DNA from: Nanobdellota archaeon
Lineage (GTDB): Archaea; Nanobdellota; Nanobdellia; Woesearchaeales; GW2011-AR9
DNA: 9,876 nucleotides
Direction of reading: 5' to 3'
Assembly (NCBI GenBank): GCA_030695605.1
Contig: JAUYQE010000104.1
Location: 1 to 9,876, forward strand
Position numbers and translations under genes: made by a program
Part shown: piece by piece, positions 1 through 6,039 of the stretch
Position numbering within the stretch: the first letter of the stretch is position 1
Layout of the letters: each line of letters begins with the position of its first letter
Notes under the pieces: model-generated
What the model saw: only the letters and a program-made list of their open reading frames with translations
Database searches by the model: none
Told to the model about the DNA's origin: nothing

Positions 1-23
1 AGGGGAAGCCTAAAAATAACTTG

Positions 24-1223
24 CTAAATTTTAGATAAAGTATAGTTCCATTTTGGATTTATTGAATGTTCATTAATCCTAATTTTCTTAAACTCTTTTT
101 CTAAGACTTTTTGTTTCAATGCGTATATTTTTCGGTCTATCTTTGCTTTTATCTTTAATCCTTTGTTCGTTTTTGTCCCTTCAATCAGGTTGATAATGGT
201 TTCATAATTTGTTAATGGTTTTCCTCTCCAATTCATACTTATGAAAGAAAACATTTTATGTTCAATCTTATTCCACTTGCTTGTGCCTGGTGGAAAATGG
301 CTGACAGTTATTTTCAATCCCGTTTTATTTGCAAATTTCTGCAAATAAAATTTCCACAATCTGCTGCGACTGGCATTGCTTCCTCCGCCATCTGCACAAA
401 TTAATAGTTCTTTCGCATGTTTATAATTTCTCTTTCCAATATTTTTCCACCACTGCCTGATACTTTCAACTGCAAATTCAGAAGTATCGTGACTAATCCC
501 AACATTAACAAATCCGTTATTTTTTAATATTTCATAAACCCCGTAAGGGATTGCTTTGCCTTTAGCAAGATATTCAAAATCATAAACATTAACTATTTCT
601 GCTTGTCCTTTTCTCATCCATTTTCTTCCATTATTTTTGAAATTACCGACGAGCTCTTTCTTTTTTGTGTCAACAGAAATTACGGGCATATTTCTCTTTG
701 CAAAAACTTTTACTTGTTCATTGATATACCTAAATTGCGAGTCTCTTTCTTCTGAACTGCCACTCTCTTTTGATTTTATATTTACCTGAAGGCTATAACC
801 TAGCTTTTTTATTATTCTCCCGGTTGTATCTTCAGAGATACTTTTTCCTCTGGATTTCAATTCTTTAGCGATCGTATACGTTGATTTATTTGTCCACTTT
901 AACTTACTCATCGGATCGCCAGCCGTGTTTTCTTCAAGGATATTGAAAATATCTTTCTCAACTTCAGGATTTTTTTCAGTTATCCTCTTTCTGCCCCCGC
1001 CCTCTTTTCTAAGTCTTCCTGTCTTTTTCATTTTGGTTTTAGATTTTATTTCTTCTATCCCTCTTCTGATTGTATTCACTGATTTTCCAGTTAATTTGTT
1101 AACTTTAGAAATTCCTCCCCAACCTAATTCAAGTGCCCAAAGAGCAACATAATGTCTCAAATCTAATTCATTCAAAGTAGACAAATAAAATAGCTTTTGT
1201 TTGAGGATTTTCTCTTTTTTCAC
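24..1223 (-). CDS. ISAzo13-family DDE transposase
   Basis: This 399-residue protein catalyses cut-and-paste movement of the surrounding insertion sequence. The N-terminal part carries a helix-turn-helix (about residues 36-58, GGISKVNKLTGKSVNTIRRG) followed by the glycine/arginine patch GGGRKR and the family motif DPMSKLKWTNKST. The catalytic RNase H-like fold shows VISVDTKKKELVGNFKNNG with D185, ICADGGGSN with D278, and HFPPGTSKWNKIEH with E321, giving a complete DDE triad. The C-terminal WNYTL is also typical. Length matches the family's usual size of about 400 residues, and no frameshift is seen, so the enzyme looks intact. The start is GTG at 1223, 22 nt after a TATA box, consistent with leaderless translation. 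AT-rich codon use unlike groEL or mutS points to recent arrival. Confidence 0.95.
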   Translation of the reverse strand: MKKEKILKQKLFYLSTLNELDLRHYVALWALELGWGGISKVNKLTGKSVNTIRRGIEEIKSKTKMKKTGRLRKEGGGRKRITEKNPEVEKDIFNILEENTAGDPMSKLKWTNKSTYTIAKELKSRGKSISEDTTGRIIKKLGYSLQVNIKSKESGSSEERDSQFRYINEQVKVFAKRNMPVISVDTKKKELVGNFKNNGRKWMRKGQAEIVNVYDFEYLAKGKAIPYGVYEILKNNGFVNVGISHDTSEFAVESIRQWWKNIGKRNYKHAKELLICADGGGSNASRSRLWKFYLQKFANKTGLKITVSHFPPGTSKWNKIEHKMFSFISMNWRGKPLTNYETIINLIEGTKTNKGLKIKAKIDRKIYALKQKVLEKEFKKIRINEHSINPKWNYTLSKI

Positions 1224-1245
1224 AAGTACTAGTAAGAAGTCTTTG

Positions 1246-1253
1246 TTTATAAA
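1246..1253 (-). promoter_or_regulatory. Archaeal TATA box of the transposase
   Basis: TTTATAAA on the minus strand ends 22 nt before the GTG start at 1223. With the usual archaeal TATA-to-start distance this puts transcription initiation at or next to the start codon. The box lies only 4 bases from the stop codon of the membrane-protein gene, so it could belong to the IS end or to the host sequence it landed in. Confidence 0.6.
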
Positions 1254-1257
1254 TCTA

Positions 1258-1752
1258 TCACTTTATTTTGCGGTAAGCTCTAAACCGGTCAAAGCGCCTC
1301 CCCAAGCGATATTCCAGATTATGTTGCACTGCTTTCATCCCGTTCACAAAAAAGAGAGGGAGAAGAAATAAGCCAAGAGGTGCAGCCGGCGTAAAGCACA
1401 GGCCCAGGCCCCCGGCAGCGAGAACACCGAGATGGCGAACATTCCGCCGGAAGCGTTTCTTTCCCAGGCTTTTCACCAGCGTTTCCAGGCCGGCTGCTGC
1501 GTCTTTAATCGGAGAAGTATCAAGCATATTCATGGCGCTCCAAAGAACAGCTCCTATTAAAATCTTCTTGGAGAAAAAGTGCTTGAAGAGCTTGAACTTT
1601 TTTCTAGAACAGTTTTTCAAAATTTTCTTTAAAAAGCGCAGGCAGAGGACTACAGAGAAAAAACATACAAAAAAAGCTGCCCCAAGCAGCCCGCACCACA
1701 GAGCCGCGTGAAAAGTGCCTTTTTCCTGCAGATAAAGTAAACTTATCGTCAC
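1258..1752 (-). CDS. Small multi-pass membrane protein, unknown function
   Basis: I do not recognise this 164-residue protein. It has about three hydrophobic stretches: residues 15-40 (AALWCGLLGAAFFVCFF), a shorter one at 62-77, and a long glycine/proline-rich one at 106-137 that may be a re-entrant or hairpin pair. Strongly basic segments lie between and after them (41-63, 94-106, 148-164), suggesting loops on the cytoplasmic side. There is no signal-peptide cleavage motif and no catalytic pattern that I can see. The start is taken as GTG at 1752, 28 nt after a TATA-like box; the first in-frame ATG lies deep inside the protein (about residue 74) and would remove the first membrane span. The gene is transcribed towards the insertion sequence, whose promoter begins right after its stop codon. 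Gene reality is fairly secure from its long hydrophobic frame; function is unknown. Confidence 0.65.
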   Translation of the reverse strand: MTISLLYLQEKGTFHAALWCGLLGAAFFVCFFSVVLCLRFLKKILKNCSRKKFKLFKHFFSKKILIGAVLWSAMNMLDTSPIKDAAAGLETLVKSLGKKRFRRNVRHLGVLAAGGLGLCFTPAAPLGLFLLPLFFVNGMKAVQHNLEYRLGRRFDRFRAYRKIK

Positions 1753-1780
1753 CTACGTGCATTTTGGGTTGTCACATCCA

Positions 1781-1788
1781 ATTTTTAA
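1781..1788 (-). promoter_or_regulatory. TATA-like box of the membrane-protein gene
   Basis: The minus strand reads TTAAAAAT here, ending 28 nt before the GTG at 1752. This predicts a leader of only a few bases, with no Shine-Dalgarno sequence. The box is a weaker match than the others in the window. Confidence 0.4.
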
Positions 1789-1840
1789 CAAGTGAATAAT
1801 GATTACGTAACGAACCAACGGAACGTCTTATCGTCGAAAA

Positions 1841-1948
1841 TTTAAAAGAGAAATAGATTTGGGGTATTACTATCGAGCAGGCAAGGAATAAGAAAAAGCA
1901 TTAGAAAACTTTGAGATGACGTTTAGTATACTTGACCTTTCCTGCACA
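1841..1948 (+). pseudogene. Possible remnant of a TPR-repeat gene
   Basis: Translated in the frame of base 1841, this stretch reads FKREIDLGYYYRAGKE, a TAA stop at 1889-1891, then EKALENFEMTFSILDL. The pattern YYRAGK-x-EKALENFE resembles the second half of a tetratricopeptide repeat (YYxxGxYEKALExFEKAL). The frame is closed upstream at 1808-1810 as well, so it cannot be a working gene. The match is short, one residue off the ideal TPR spacing in its first helix, and could be chance; I list it because the intergenic region is otherwise unexplained. Confidence 0.25.
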
Positions 1949-1951
1949 AAG

Positions 1952-1960
1952 TTTATAAAT
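1952..1960 (+). promoter_or_regulatory. TATA box of the groES-groEL operon
   Basis: TTTATAAAT, preceded by the purine-rich ACAAAG that could act as a BRE, is the best archaeal promoter match upstream of groES. Transcription would start near 1982. That leaves a leader of about 140 nt, unlike the leaderless genes around it. No better box lies closer to groES. Confidence 0.6.
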
Positions 1961-2061
1961 AATAAGAGGGAAAAGATAACCAGTTAAAAGTCGTGGTTCT
2001 GAGGAGTTAAAGAAGAGAAGATGTAAAGAGACTCTTAACAAGAGCCTTTGTACCAACAAAA

Positions 2062-2091
2062 AGAGATTCAACCGTCAAAAACAGGTTCTCT
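2062..2091 (+). promoter_or_regulatory. Possible bulged hairpin in the groES leader
   Basis: AGAG (2062-2065) and AACC (2070-2073) can pair with GGTT (2084-2087) and CTCT (2088-2091), giving two 4-bp helices with a 4-nt bulge and a 10-nt A-rich loop. Just downstream, CCTC (2093-2096) could pair with GAGG (2111-2114) within the ribosome-binding site. Such weak pairings could make a temperature-sensitive leader, but this is inference from base pairing only. Confidence 0.2.
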
Positions 2092-2109
2092 CCCTCAAAA
2101 AAAACAACC

Positions 2110-2116
2110 GGAGGTG
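2110..2116 (+). promoter_or_regulatory. Strong Shine-Dalgarno site deciding the groES start
   Basis: GGAGGTG lies 6 nt before the ATG at 2123. It fixes the start there rather than at the in-frame TTG at 2048, which would add 25 residues unlike any GroES. It is one of only two clear Shine-Dalgarno sites in the window; the other precedes groEL. Confidence 0.8.
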
Positions 2117-2122
2117 TATCCT

Positions 2123-2413
2123 ATGATACAAACTATAAAACCAATCGGTGAGCGCGTCTTGCTCGAACAGGCCGAGAAAGAAAAGAAAACCACGGGCGGG
2201 ATTTACATCCCTGAAGATGCCCGCAAGGAGAAGAAAGAAGGCATCGTGGTAGCCGTCGGCACATTTAAAGACGGCAAAGACCTGCCGCTGAAGAAAGGCG
2301 ATAAGGTTATTTACGGCGGCTATAGCAGCGAAGAGCTGGAGATTGAGCACAAGAAGTTCTTGCTGATTAAATTTGAAGACGTCATGGCAAAGATAGGAGG
2401 CGATGTCGCATGA
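2123..2413 (+). CDS. groES: Co-chaperonin GroES (Hsp10)
   Basis: This 96-residue protein is the lid of the GroEL folding chamber in the cytosol: a heptamer that caps the ATP-bound ring and triggers release of substrate into the cavity. The N-terminal IKPIGERVLLEQ strand is canonical. The mobile loop spans about residues 17-34, with GGIYIPEDA carrying the hydrophobic tripeptide that docks on GroEL; here it is I27-Y28-I29 instead of the common IVL. VVAVG and KKGDKVIYGGY are the usual core strands. Length is normal for the family. The start at 2123 is chosen from the GGAGGTG site 6 nt upstream. Its stop codon overlaps the groEL start by 4 bases (ATGA), so the pair is coupled and probably made in step. 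A bacterial-type co-chaperonin in an archaeal promoter setting implies transfer from bacteria. Confidence 0.95.
   Translation: MIQTIKPIGERVLLEQAEKEKKTTGGIYIPEDARKEKKEGIVVAVGTFKDGKDLPLKKGDKVIYGGYSSEELEIEHKKFLLIKFEDVMAKIGGDVA
2395..2400 (+). promoter_or_regulatory. Ribosome-binding site of groEL inside groES
   Basis: AGGAGG lies 9 nt before the groEL ATG at 2410 and within the last codons of groES, supporting coupled translation of the two proteins from one mRNA. Confidence 0.75.
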
Positions 2414-4026
2414 GTGCAAAACAAATTATGTTTGATGAGCATGCCCGGCAAGCGCTGCTGCGGGGCATCAACAAAGTAGCGGATACCGTTAAGATTACTC
2501 TCGGCCCAAAAGGCCGAAATGTTGTTCTGGACAAGATGGGCACGCCGCTGGTCACCAATGACGGCGTAACCATCGCCAAAGAAATCGAGCTGCGGGACAA
2601 GTTTGAGAACATGGGTGCCAAGCTGGTGAAAGAAGTCGCTTCCAAGACGCAAGATACGGCAGGAGATGGAACGACCACGGCAACGCTGCTGGCTCAGGCT
2701 TTGGTAACTGAAGGGCTGAAGAATATCACCTCCGGAGCCAATCCCATGGATGTCAAGCGGGGCATCGAGAAAGCGACGGAAGAAGTGGTGAGATATCTCA
2801 AAGAAAAGAGCGTGCCTGTCAAAGACAAGCAGAAGATCGTGCAGGTGGCGACTATTTCTGCCAATAATGATGAAGAGATTGGCAAGCTCATTGCCGATGC
2901 CATGGAAAAAGTAGGCAATAATGGTGTGATTACCGTCGAAGAAGCCAAGAGCATGGAGACCAGCCTAGACTTAGTCGAAGGCATGCAATTTGAGCGCGGC
3001 TTCATCTCGCCGTATATGGTAACGGACCATGAGAAGATGCTCGCGGAGTTCGAAGAGCCGTACATTCTGCTGGTGGACAAGAAGATCAGCACCGTTAAAC
3101 AACTGATTCCGGTGCTGGAGAAAGTGGCACGGGAAGGCCGGCCGTTGTTCATTGTGGCGGAGGATATCGACGGAGAAGCGCAGACGGCGTTGATCCTGAA
3201 TATCATCCGGGGTTCATTGAAAGTCTGTGCGGTCAAAGCGCCGGGCTTCGGCGATGAGCAGAAAGAGATGCTGGAAGATCTCGCGATCTTAACTGGAGCA
3301 AAGGTCGTCAGCGAGCAGAAAGACATGAAACTCGAGGACTTTGATGAGGAATGGCTGGGCTCCGCCCGGCGGATTAAAGTCGAAAGCGACAAGACGGTCA
3401 TCGTCGAAGGCAAGGGCGCTAAAAGTACTATCGACCAGCGCCGGAAGATGCTGGAAATGCAGATCGAAGCAGCCGACATGGAGTACAAGAAGAAAGACCT
3501 GAAGAAAAGGCTGGCAAAACTCTCCGGCGGCGTGGCGGTGATCAAAGTCGGTGCGGTGACGGAAACAGAGATGAAAGAGAAAAAGATGCGCATTGACGAT
3601 GCACTGAATGCCACCAAAGCCGCCGTTGAGGAAGGCGTGATTCCGGGCGGCGGGCTGACGTTGCTGCATGCAGCCAAAGTGCTGAAGCGGCTTTCTTTAC
3701 CGGGCGACCAGCAGATTGGCGTCGATATCGTGCGCCGGGCGCTCGAAGAGCCCCTGCGCCAGATTGCCTTCAATGCCGGCAAAGAAAGTGCAGAAGTGGT
3801 AGCCCGCTTGCGTACGGAAACAAACGAGAATGTCGGCTATAATGCCAAGAAAGATGTCTTTGAAGACCTCTTCGCCACGGGTGTCATTGATCCGACGAAA
3901 GTCGTGCGCTGCGAGATCCAGAATGCTGCATCTATTGCCGCGCTGGTCTTGACGACGGAATCCATCGTGACGGACTTTGATGAAGAGAAAGACAAAGACA
4001 AAATGTCGCCGATGATTGTGATCTAG
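2410..4026 (+). CDS. groEL: Group I chaperonin GroEL (Hsp60)
   Basis: This 538-residue subunit builds the tetradecameric ATP-driven folding chamber that works with GroES on non-native cytosolic proteins. The equatorial ATP site shows ITLGPKGRNV (29-38), NDGVTI (50-55) and DTAGDGTTTA with D86, the residue matching E. coli D87. The Walker-like acid matching D398 is D397 in RIDDALNA, and the family signature AAVEEGVIPGGG lies at 404-415. The apical domain contains FERGFISPYM and the EDIDGEAQTALI helix. The C-terminus ends KDKMSPMIVI, so the flexible GGM-repeat tail that lines the cavity floor in E. coli GroEL is absent. This is clearly group I, not the thermosome type normal for archaea. Codon use is GC-richer than the flanking IS and looks adapted to the host, suggesting an old acquisition. 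Regulation is presumably by the single upstream promoter. Confidence 0.98.
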   Translation: MSAKQIMFDEHARQALLRGINKVADTVKITLGPKGRNVVLDKMGTPLVTNDGVTIAKEIELRDKFENMGAKLVKEVASKTQDTAGDGTTTATLLAQALVTEGLKNITSGANPMDVKRGIEKATEEVVRYLKEKSVPVKDKQKIVQVATISANNDEEIGKLIADAMEKVGNNGVITVEEAKSMETSLDLVEGMQFERGFISPYMVTDHEKMLAEFEEPYILLVDKKISTVKQLIPVLEKVAREGRPLFIVAEDIDGEAQTALILNIIRGSLKVCAVKAPGFGDEQKEMLEDLAILTGAKVVSEQKDMKLEDFDEEWLGSARRIKVESDKTVIVEGKGAKSTIDQRRKMLEMQIEAADMEYKKKDLKKRLAKLSGGVAVIKVGAVTETEMKEKKMRIDDALNATKAAVEEGVIPGGGLTLLHAAKVLKRLSLPGDQQIGVDIVRRALEEPLRQIAFNAGKESAEVVARLRTETNENVGYNAKKDVFEDLFATGVIDPTKVVRCEIQNAASIAALVLTTESIVTDFDEEKDKDKMSPMIVI

Positions 4027-4052
4027 GGCGGAAACGCTCTGGAGTTTTTTTT
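4023..4052 (+). terminator. groESL hairpin and T-tract terminator
   Basis: AGGGCG (4025-4030) pairs with CGCTCT (4035-4040) around a GAAA loop (a GNRA tetraloop), with one G-U pair; two further pairs, one of them G-U, extend it to 4023/4042. Eight T residues follow at 4045-4052. The stem includes the groEL stop codon TAG (4024-4026). It resembles a bacterial intrinsic terminator, and the T-tract alone would also fit archaeal termination. The T-tract meets the end of the converging gene at 4051. Confidence 0.7.
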
Positions 4053-4623
4053 ATTTTTCTTTCTTTTTAGGATTTTTTAATTTTGCGAAGCGGGGGAGAT
4101 GTATAAGGATTAGTTTAGCGGGATATTTTTCAAAAAAATATTCCGCCCACACATCTCTTTCTATTCCAATCTGATCCGCATGAATCCACATACCTGAAGC
4201 GTGTTCTGTAAATAAATCATATCGTTTAAGATTAATCACTCCTGACCAAGCTTCTTTTTTGTTATCGGGGTGATAAATTGTCAAGTGGTCGCCATCTTGA
4301 AGGAGATGTAACCCTTCATAGCTCCAAGATTCTCCAATTTCTTCTTCATGCTCACCATTAGCACAATCTGGTTTTTCCTTAATCTTACCTGTAAGCCCAT
4401 ATTCTCGCATAACTTCATCATCTAAAACAGTAACGCGTGTAACTTTGAGGGGTCCGCTTTGTTCTTTCATGTAAATCCCGCAATTCTTACAATAACCTTT
4501 AGGAACATTTTTTTGAATATGGCATGAATCTTGAAAAGCCCAATATCCACCTTCTGTCCCAGTTTCAGAATGTAAGGACAAAACACCTTCTAATACTTTT
4601 TCTAAAGAAAGATTGTTTTCCAT
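4051..4623 (-). CDS. Uncharacterised protein with a CxxC pair
   Basis: This 190-residue protein is not one I can name. It resembles a widespread but unnamed family of small soluble proteins marked by SETGTEGGYWAFQD (about 19-32), SYEGLHLLQDGDHLTIY (101-117) and GMWIHADQ (144-151), which look like a beta-rich fold with conserved aromatics; that resemblance is from memory, not a search. Between the first two blocks sit C34-H35, C45-K-N-C48 and C87, which could bind one zinc ion, although a full four-ligand site is not certain. The C-terminal tail is lysine-rich. There are no membrane segments or signal peptide. The ATG at 4623 lies 23 nt after a TATA box, fitting a leaderless mRNA. AT-rich codon use unlike the adjacent groEL suggests horizontal acquisition. 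It converges on groEL, ending inside the groEL T-tract. Confidence 0.85.
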   Translation of the reverse strand: MENNLSLEKVLEGVLSLHSETGTEGGYWAFQDSCHIQKNVPKGYCKNCGIYMKEQSGPLKVTRVTVLDDEVMREYGLTGKIKEKPDCANGEHEEEIGESWSYEGLHLLQDGDHLTIYHPDNKKEAWSGVINLKRYDLFTEHASGMWIHADQIGIERDVWAEYFFEKYPAKLILIHLPRFAKLKNPKKKEK

Positions 4624-4646
4624 TTCAACATAAAAATACGCAGAAG

Positions 4647-4654
4647 TATTTATT
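4647..4654 (-). promoter_or_regulatory. TATA box of the CxxC protein gene
   Basis: AATAAATA on the minus strand ends 23 nt before the ATG at 4623, the spacing seen at the other leaderless starts. No Shine-Dalgarno sequence precedes the ATG. Confidence 0.5.
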
Positions 4655-4689
4655 ATTTTCTATTACGGTTTCCTAATCTCAACTTATAT

Positions 4690-4705
4690 TCTAGAGAAAA
4701 AGAAT
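4690..4705 (-). terminator. Possible T-rich terminator after the coiled-coil gene
   Basis: Just past the stop codon at 4708 the minus strand reads GATTCTTTTTCTCT without a clear hairpin. A run of T residues is enough to end transcription in many archaea, so this may separate the gene from the next one. Confidence 0.3.
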
Positions 4706-4707
4706 CC

Positions 4708-5106
4708 TCACCACCGTAACTTCCACGCCGCTTTCTTTCTCTTCTCTTTAACTAATCCTTTCAGTCCTGCTTCCTGCGCCCGATGGAGGAACGCTTCCGC
4801 TAATCGCTGCATGCGGATGCCCGCCAGAGCCGCATCATTCTCGAAGAATTCCATGCGCTCTAGGAGCGTGTCTAAAGCTTTCGCTTGCGCTTTCAGGTTC
4901 GTTTGCTGCAATTCTTTCCGGGCAACAGCATATTCGCTTTCCAGTTCCTCTAACGCGCGAAGTTCTGCCTGTAGGCGCTGGCTTTCTTTGGGCAAGCTTT
5001 CCAAGAATTCCAATAAAGCCTGAATATCCTTCAAAGGCTCGAGCTTTTCCCGTTCAGACTTCCCGCCCACCAGCTTCTTCCACCACTTTTTCTCGTACCA
5101 CGGCAT
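4708..5106 (-). CDS. Small coiled-coil protein, unknown function
   Basis: This 132-residue protein is not recognised. It opens with an aromatic and basic segment (MPWYEKKWWKKLVGG, residues 1-15) that could touch membrane, nucleic acid or a partner. It then runs into a long, charged, leucine-rich helix from about residue 21 to 110, where heptad-like patterns such as QRLQAELRALEELESEY indicate a coiled coil. It ends in a basic tail (KEKRKKAAWKLRW). There is no signal peptide or catalytic motif. Codon use resembles groEL and mutS, so it looks resident. The ATG at 5106 lies 23 nt after a TTTAAAT box, and this promoter sits between it and the upstream gene, so it is probably its own leaderless unit rather than part of an operon with 5158-6039. 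Another possibility is a short structural or adaptor protein; I cannot choose. Confidence 0.75.
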   Translation of the reverse strand: MPWYEKKWWKKLVGGKSEREKLEPLKDIQALLEFLESLPKESQRLQAELRALEELESEYAVARKELQQTNLKAQAKALDTLLERMEFFENDAALAGIRMQRLAEAFLHRAQEAGLKGLVKEKRKKAAWKLRW

Positions 5107-5129
5107 AGCGAGAATAAAGAAGAGAAAGG

Positions 5130-5137
5130 ATTTAAAT
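5130..5137 (-). promoter_or_regulatory. TATA box of the coiled-coil gene
   Basis: ATTTAAAT, a self-complementary archaeal TATA box, ends 23 nt before the ATG at 5106. It lies in the 51-base gap after the stop of the upstream gene. Confidence 0.65.
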
Positions 5138-5143
5138 GTTTTT

Positions 5144-5186
5144 ATCCGGCTGGCACCTCAGTTCCATCTCTTTTTATCAGCCGGAT
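5144..5186. repeat. 9-bp perfect inverted repeat around a stop codon
   Basis: ATCCGGCTG (5144-5152) and CAGCCGGAT (5178-5186) are exact inverted copies separated by 25 bases. The repeat encloses the last codons and the TGA (5158-5160) of the minus-strand gene. In that mRNA it could fold into a hairpin at the 3' end, but the bases after it are A-rich, not T-rich, so it is not a classic terminator. It sits immediately before the TATA box of the next gene. Confidence 0.6.
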
Positions 5187-6039
5187 CAAGAGGTGGCGTT
5201 GCAGCAGCATCCTGCTGAAAAGCATCCTGCGAGCTCCCGAAAATTTTCCGGGTAATTTCTCCTGCGACCCGCAGGCTCTGTATATTATTAATAATTGCTG
5301 CGGCCGACTCTTCAAGATACGCCGGGGAACGGTCGTTAACCTGAGCAAGACTTTCCGATGAAGGAAGTGCTGCAGAGAGATAGCCCATATGCTCGACGAC
5401 GGCTGGATAGTTGTTACTCGCTCCCCCGAGACGAATCACCGCAGAATCCCGCACTTCCCGAGCCAACAGATACTCCAACTCGGAATGCTCTGGAAAAGCA
5501 CCATTTTCTGCCAGTCGTATGAGAACGTCCCAGGATTGTGTTTTCGCACCAAATGCTGCTCTGGATTCATCGATAGCTATTTCATAGACCAAAGCCTCCC
5601 CTTCTGCTTTTCCCTGCTCTTCCCAGTACTTTTTAAGCACAGAAAAGGCCTCTTGAGGCACCAGATCTGACGAGAACAGGAGGTATGCCCTTCCCGGCTG
5701 CAACTGATGAGGGCTATAAAGCCGCTGAAGAAGATGTATGGTTCTTTCCTCGCCCTGGGCAATATCCGGAATCGCATCGGAAGGCAACATTTTCAGAGAA
5801 TAGACCAAATCAGAATCGTCATCCTGCGGCTCGCTTTCAGGGCCTTCAAGAGGGATTCCTTGCGCCATTGTTTGGATGTGCCCAAGAACTTCATCTCTGC
5901 TCGAAACCACAAAGCGGGAAAGCCGGGCGATTTGCGTGGCGGCAATCGTATCGTCTTCAGAAAAAATAATATTTGCATCTCTGCCATATACACTATCTGG
6001 AACCAGGCATGCATAGGTTGGCAGAACGAGTGCAGTCAT
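5158..6039 (-). CDS. Unrecognised soluble acidic protein
   Basis: I do not recognise any domain in this 293-residue protein. It appears cytosolic and acidic, with no membrane span; the N-terminal MTALVLPTYACLVPDSVYG is mildly hydrophobic but too short and unlike a signal peptide. Residues 66-77 form an acidic, flexible linker (GPESEPQDDDSD) dividing an N-terminal piece from a larger mixed alpha/beta region. That region contains GRAYLLFSSDLVPQEAFSVL and ALVYEIAIDES, plausible strand-helix units. The C-terminal 50 residues are alanine/glutamine/proline-rich and probably disordered. The ATG at 6039 is 22 nt after a TATA box. The codon use resembles mutS, from which it is divergently transcribed across 147 bases; no shared regulatory site is obvious. 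The long open frame with its own promoter supports a real gene, but the function is unknown. Confidence 0.75.
   Translation of the reverse strand: MTALVLPTYACLVPDSVYGRDANIIFSEDDTIAATQIARLSRFVVSSRDEVLGHIQTMAQGIPLEGPESEPQDDDSDLVYSLKMLPSDAIPDIAQGEERTIHLLQRLYSPHQLQPGRAYLLFSSDLVPQEAFSVLKKYWEEQGKAEGEALVYEIAIDESRAAFGAKTQSWDVLIRLAENGAFPEHSELEYLLAREVRDSAVIRLGGASNNYPAVVEHMGYLSAALPSSESLAQVNDRSPAYLEESAAAIINNIQSLRVAGEITRKIFGSSQDAFQQDAAATPPLDPADKKRWN

Larger units (their letters stand above)
1..1257 (-). mobile_element. ISAzo13-family insertion sequence, ends undefined
   Basis: This AT-rich block is occupied by one transposase gene and contrasts sharply with the more GC-rich genes around it. The outer (left) end may lie before base 1. 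The right end must fall between the transposase start at 1223 and the stop codon of the neighbouring membrane-protein gene at 1258, so that neighbour has not been truncated at its coding end. I compared bases 1-40 with the reverse complement of 1224-1260 and found only a weak partial match, so terminal inverted repeats and a target duplication are not established. The family is assigned from the transposase, not from the ends. Confidence 0.6.
1753..2122. other. 370-base non-coding region before groESL
   Basis: This stretch separates the divergent membrane-protein gene and groES. It contains the TATA-like box of the former (1781-1788), the 8-nt palindrome TTACGTAA (1803-1810), the possible TPR remnant, the groESL TATA box (1952-1960) and about 140 bases of predicted leader. 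I see no intact ORF in it other than an ATG-TAA pair at 2021-2026 preceded by GAGGAG. Confidence 0.6.

Noticed and set aside
1..1260. Terminal inverted repeats of the insertion sequence
   Set aside because: Comparing both edges gave only scattered matches such as AG(C/T)AAG; the true left end may be outside the window.
1803..1810. TTACGTAA palindrome as an operator for groESL
   Set aside because: Eight bases of symmetry in an AT-rich region is easily chance, and it lies about 140 bases before the groESL TATA box.
2048..2122. N-terminal extension of groES from a TTG at 2048
   Set aside because: The added 25 residues do not look like GroES, and GGAGGTG directly precedes the ATG at 2123.
2694..3782. 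Long open frame of 362 codons opposite groEL
   Set aside because: It is a serine-rich shadow of the GroEL reading frame, with no promoter or ribosome-binding site and no recognisable motif.
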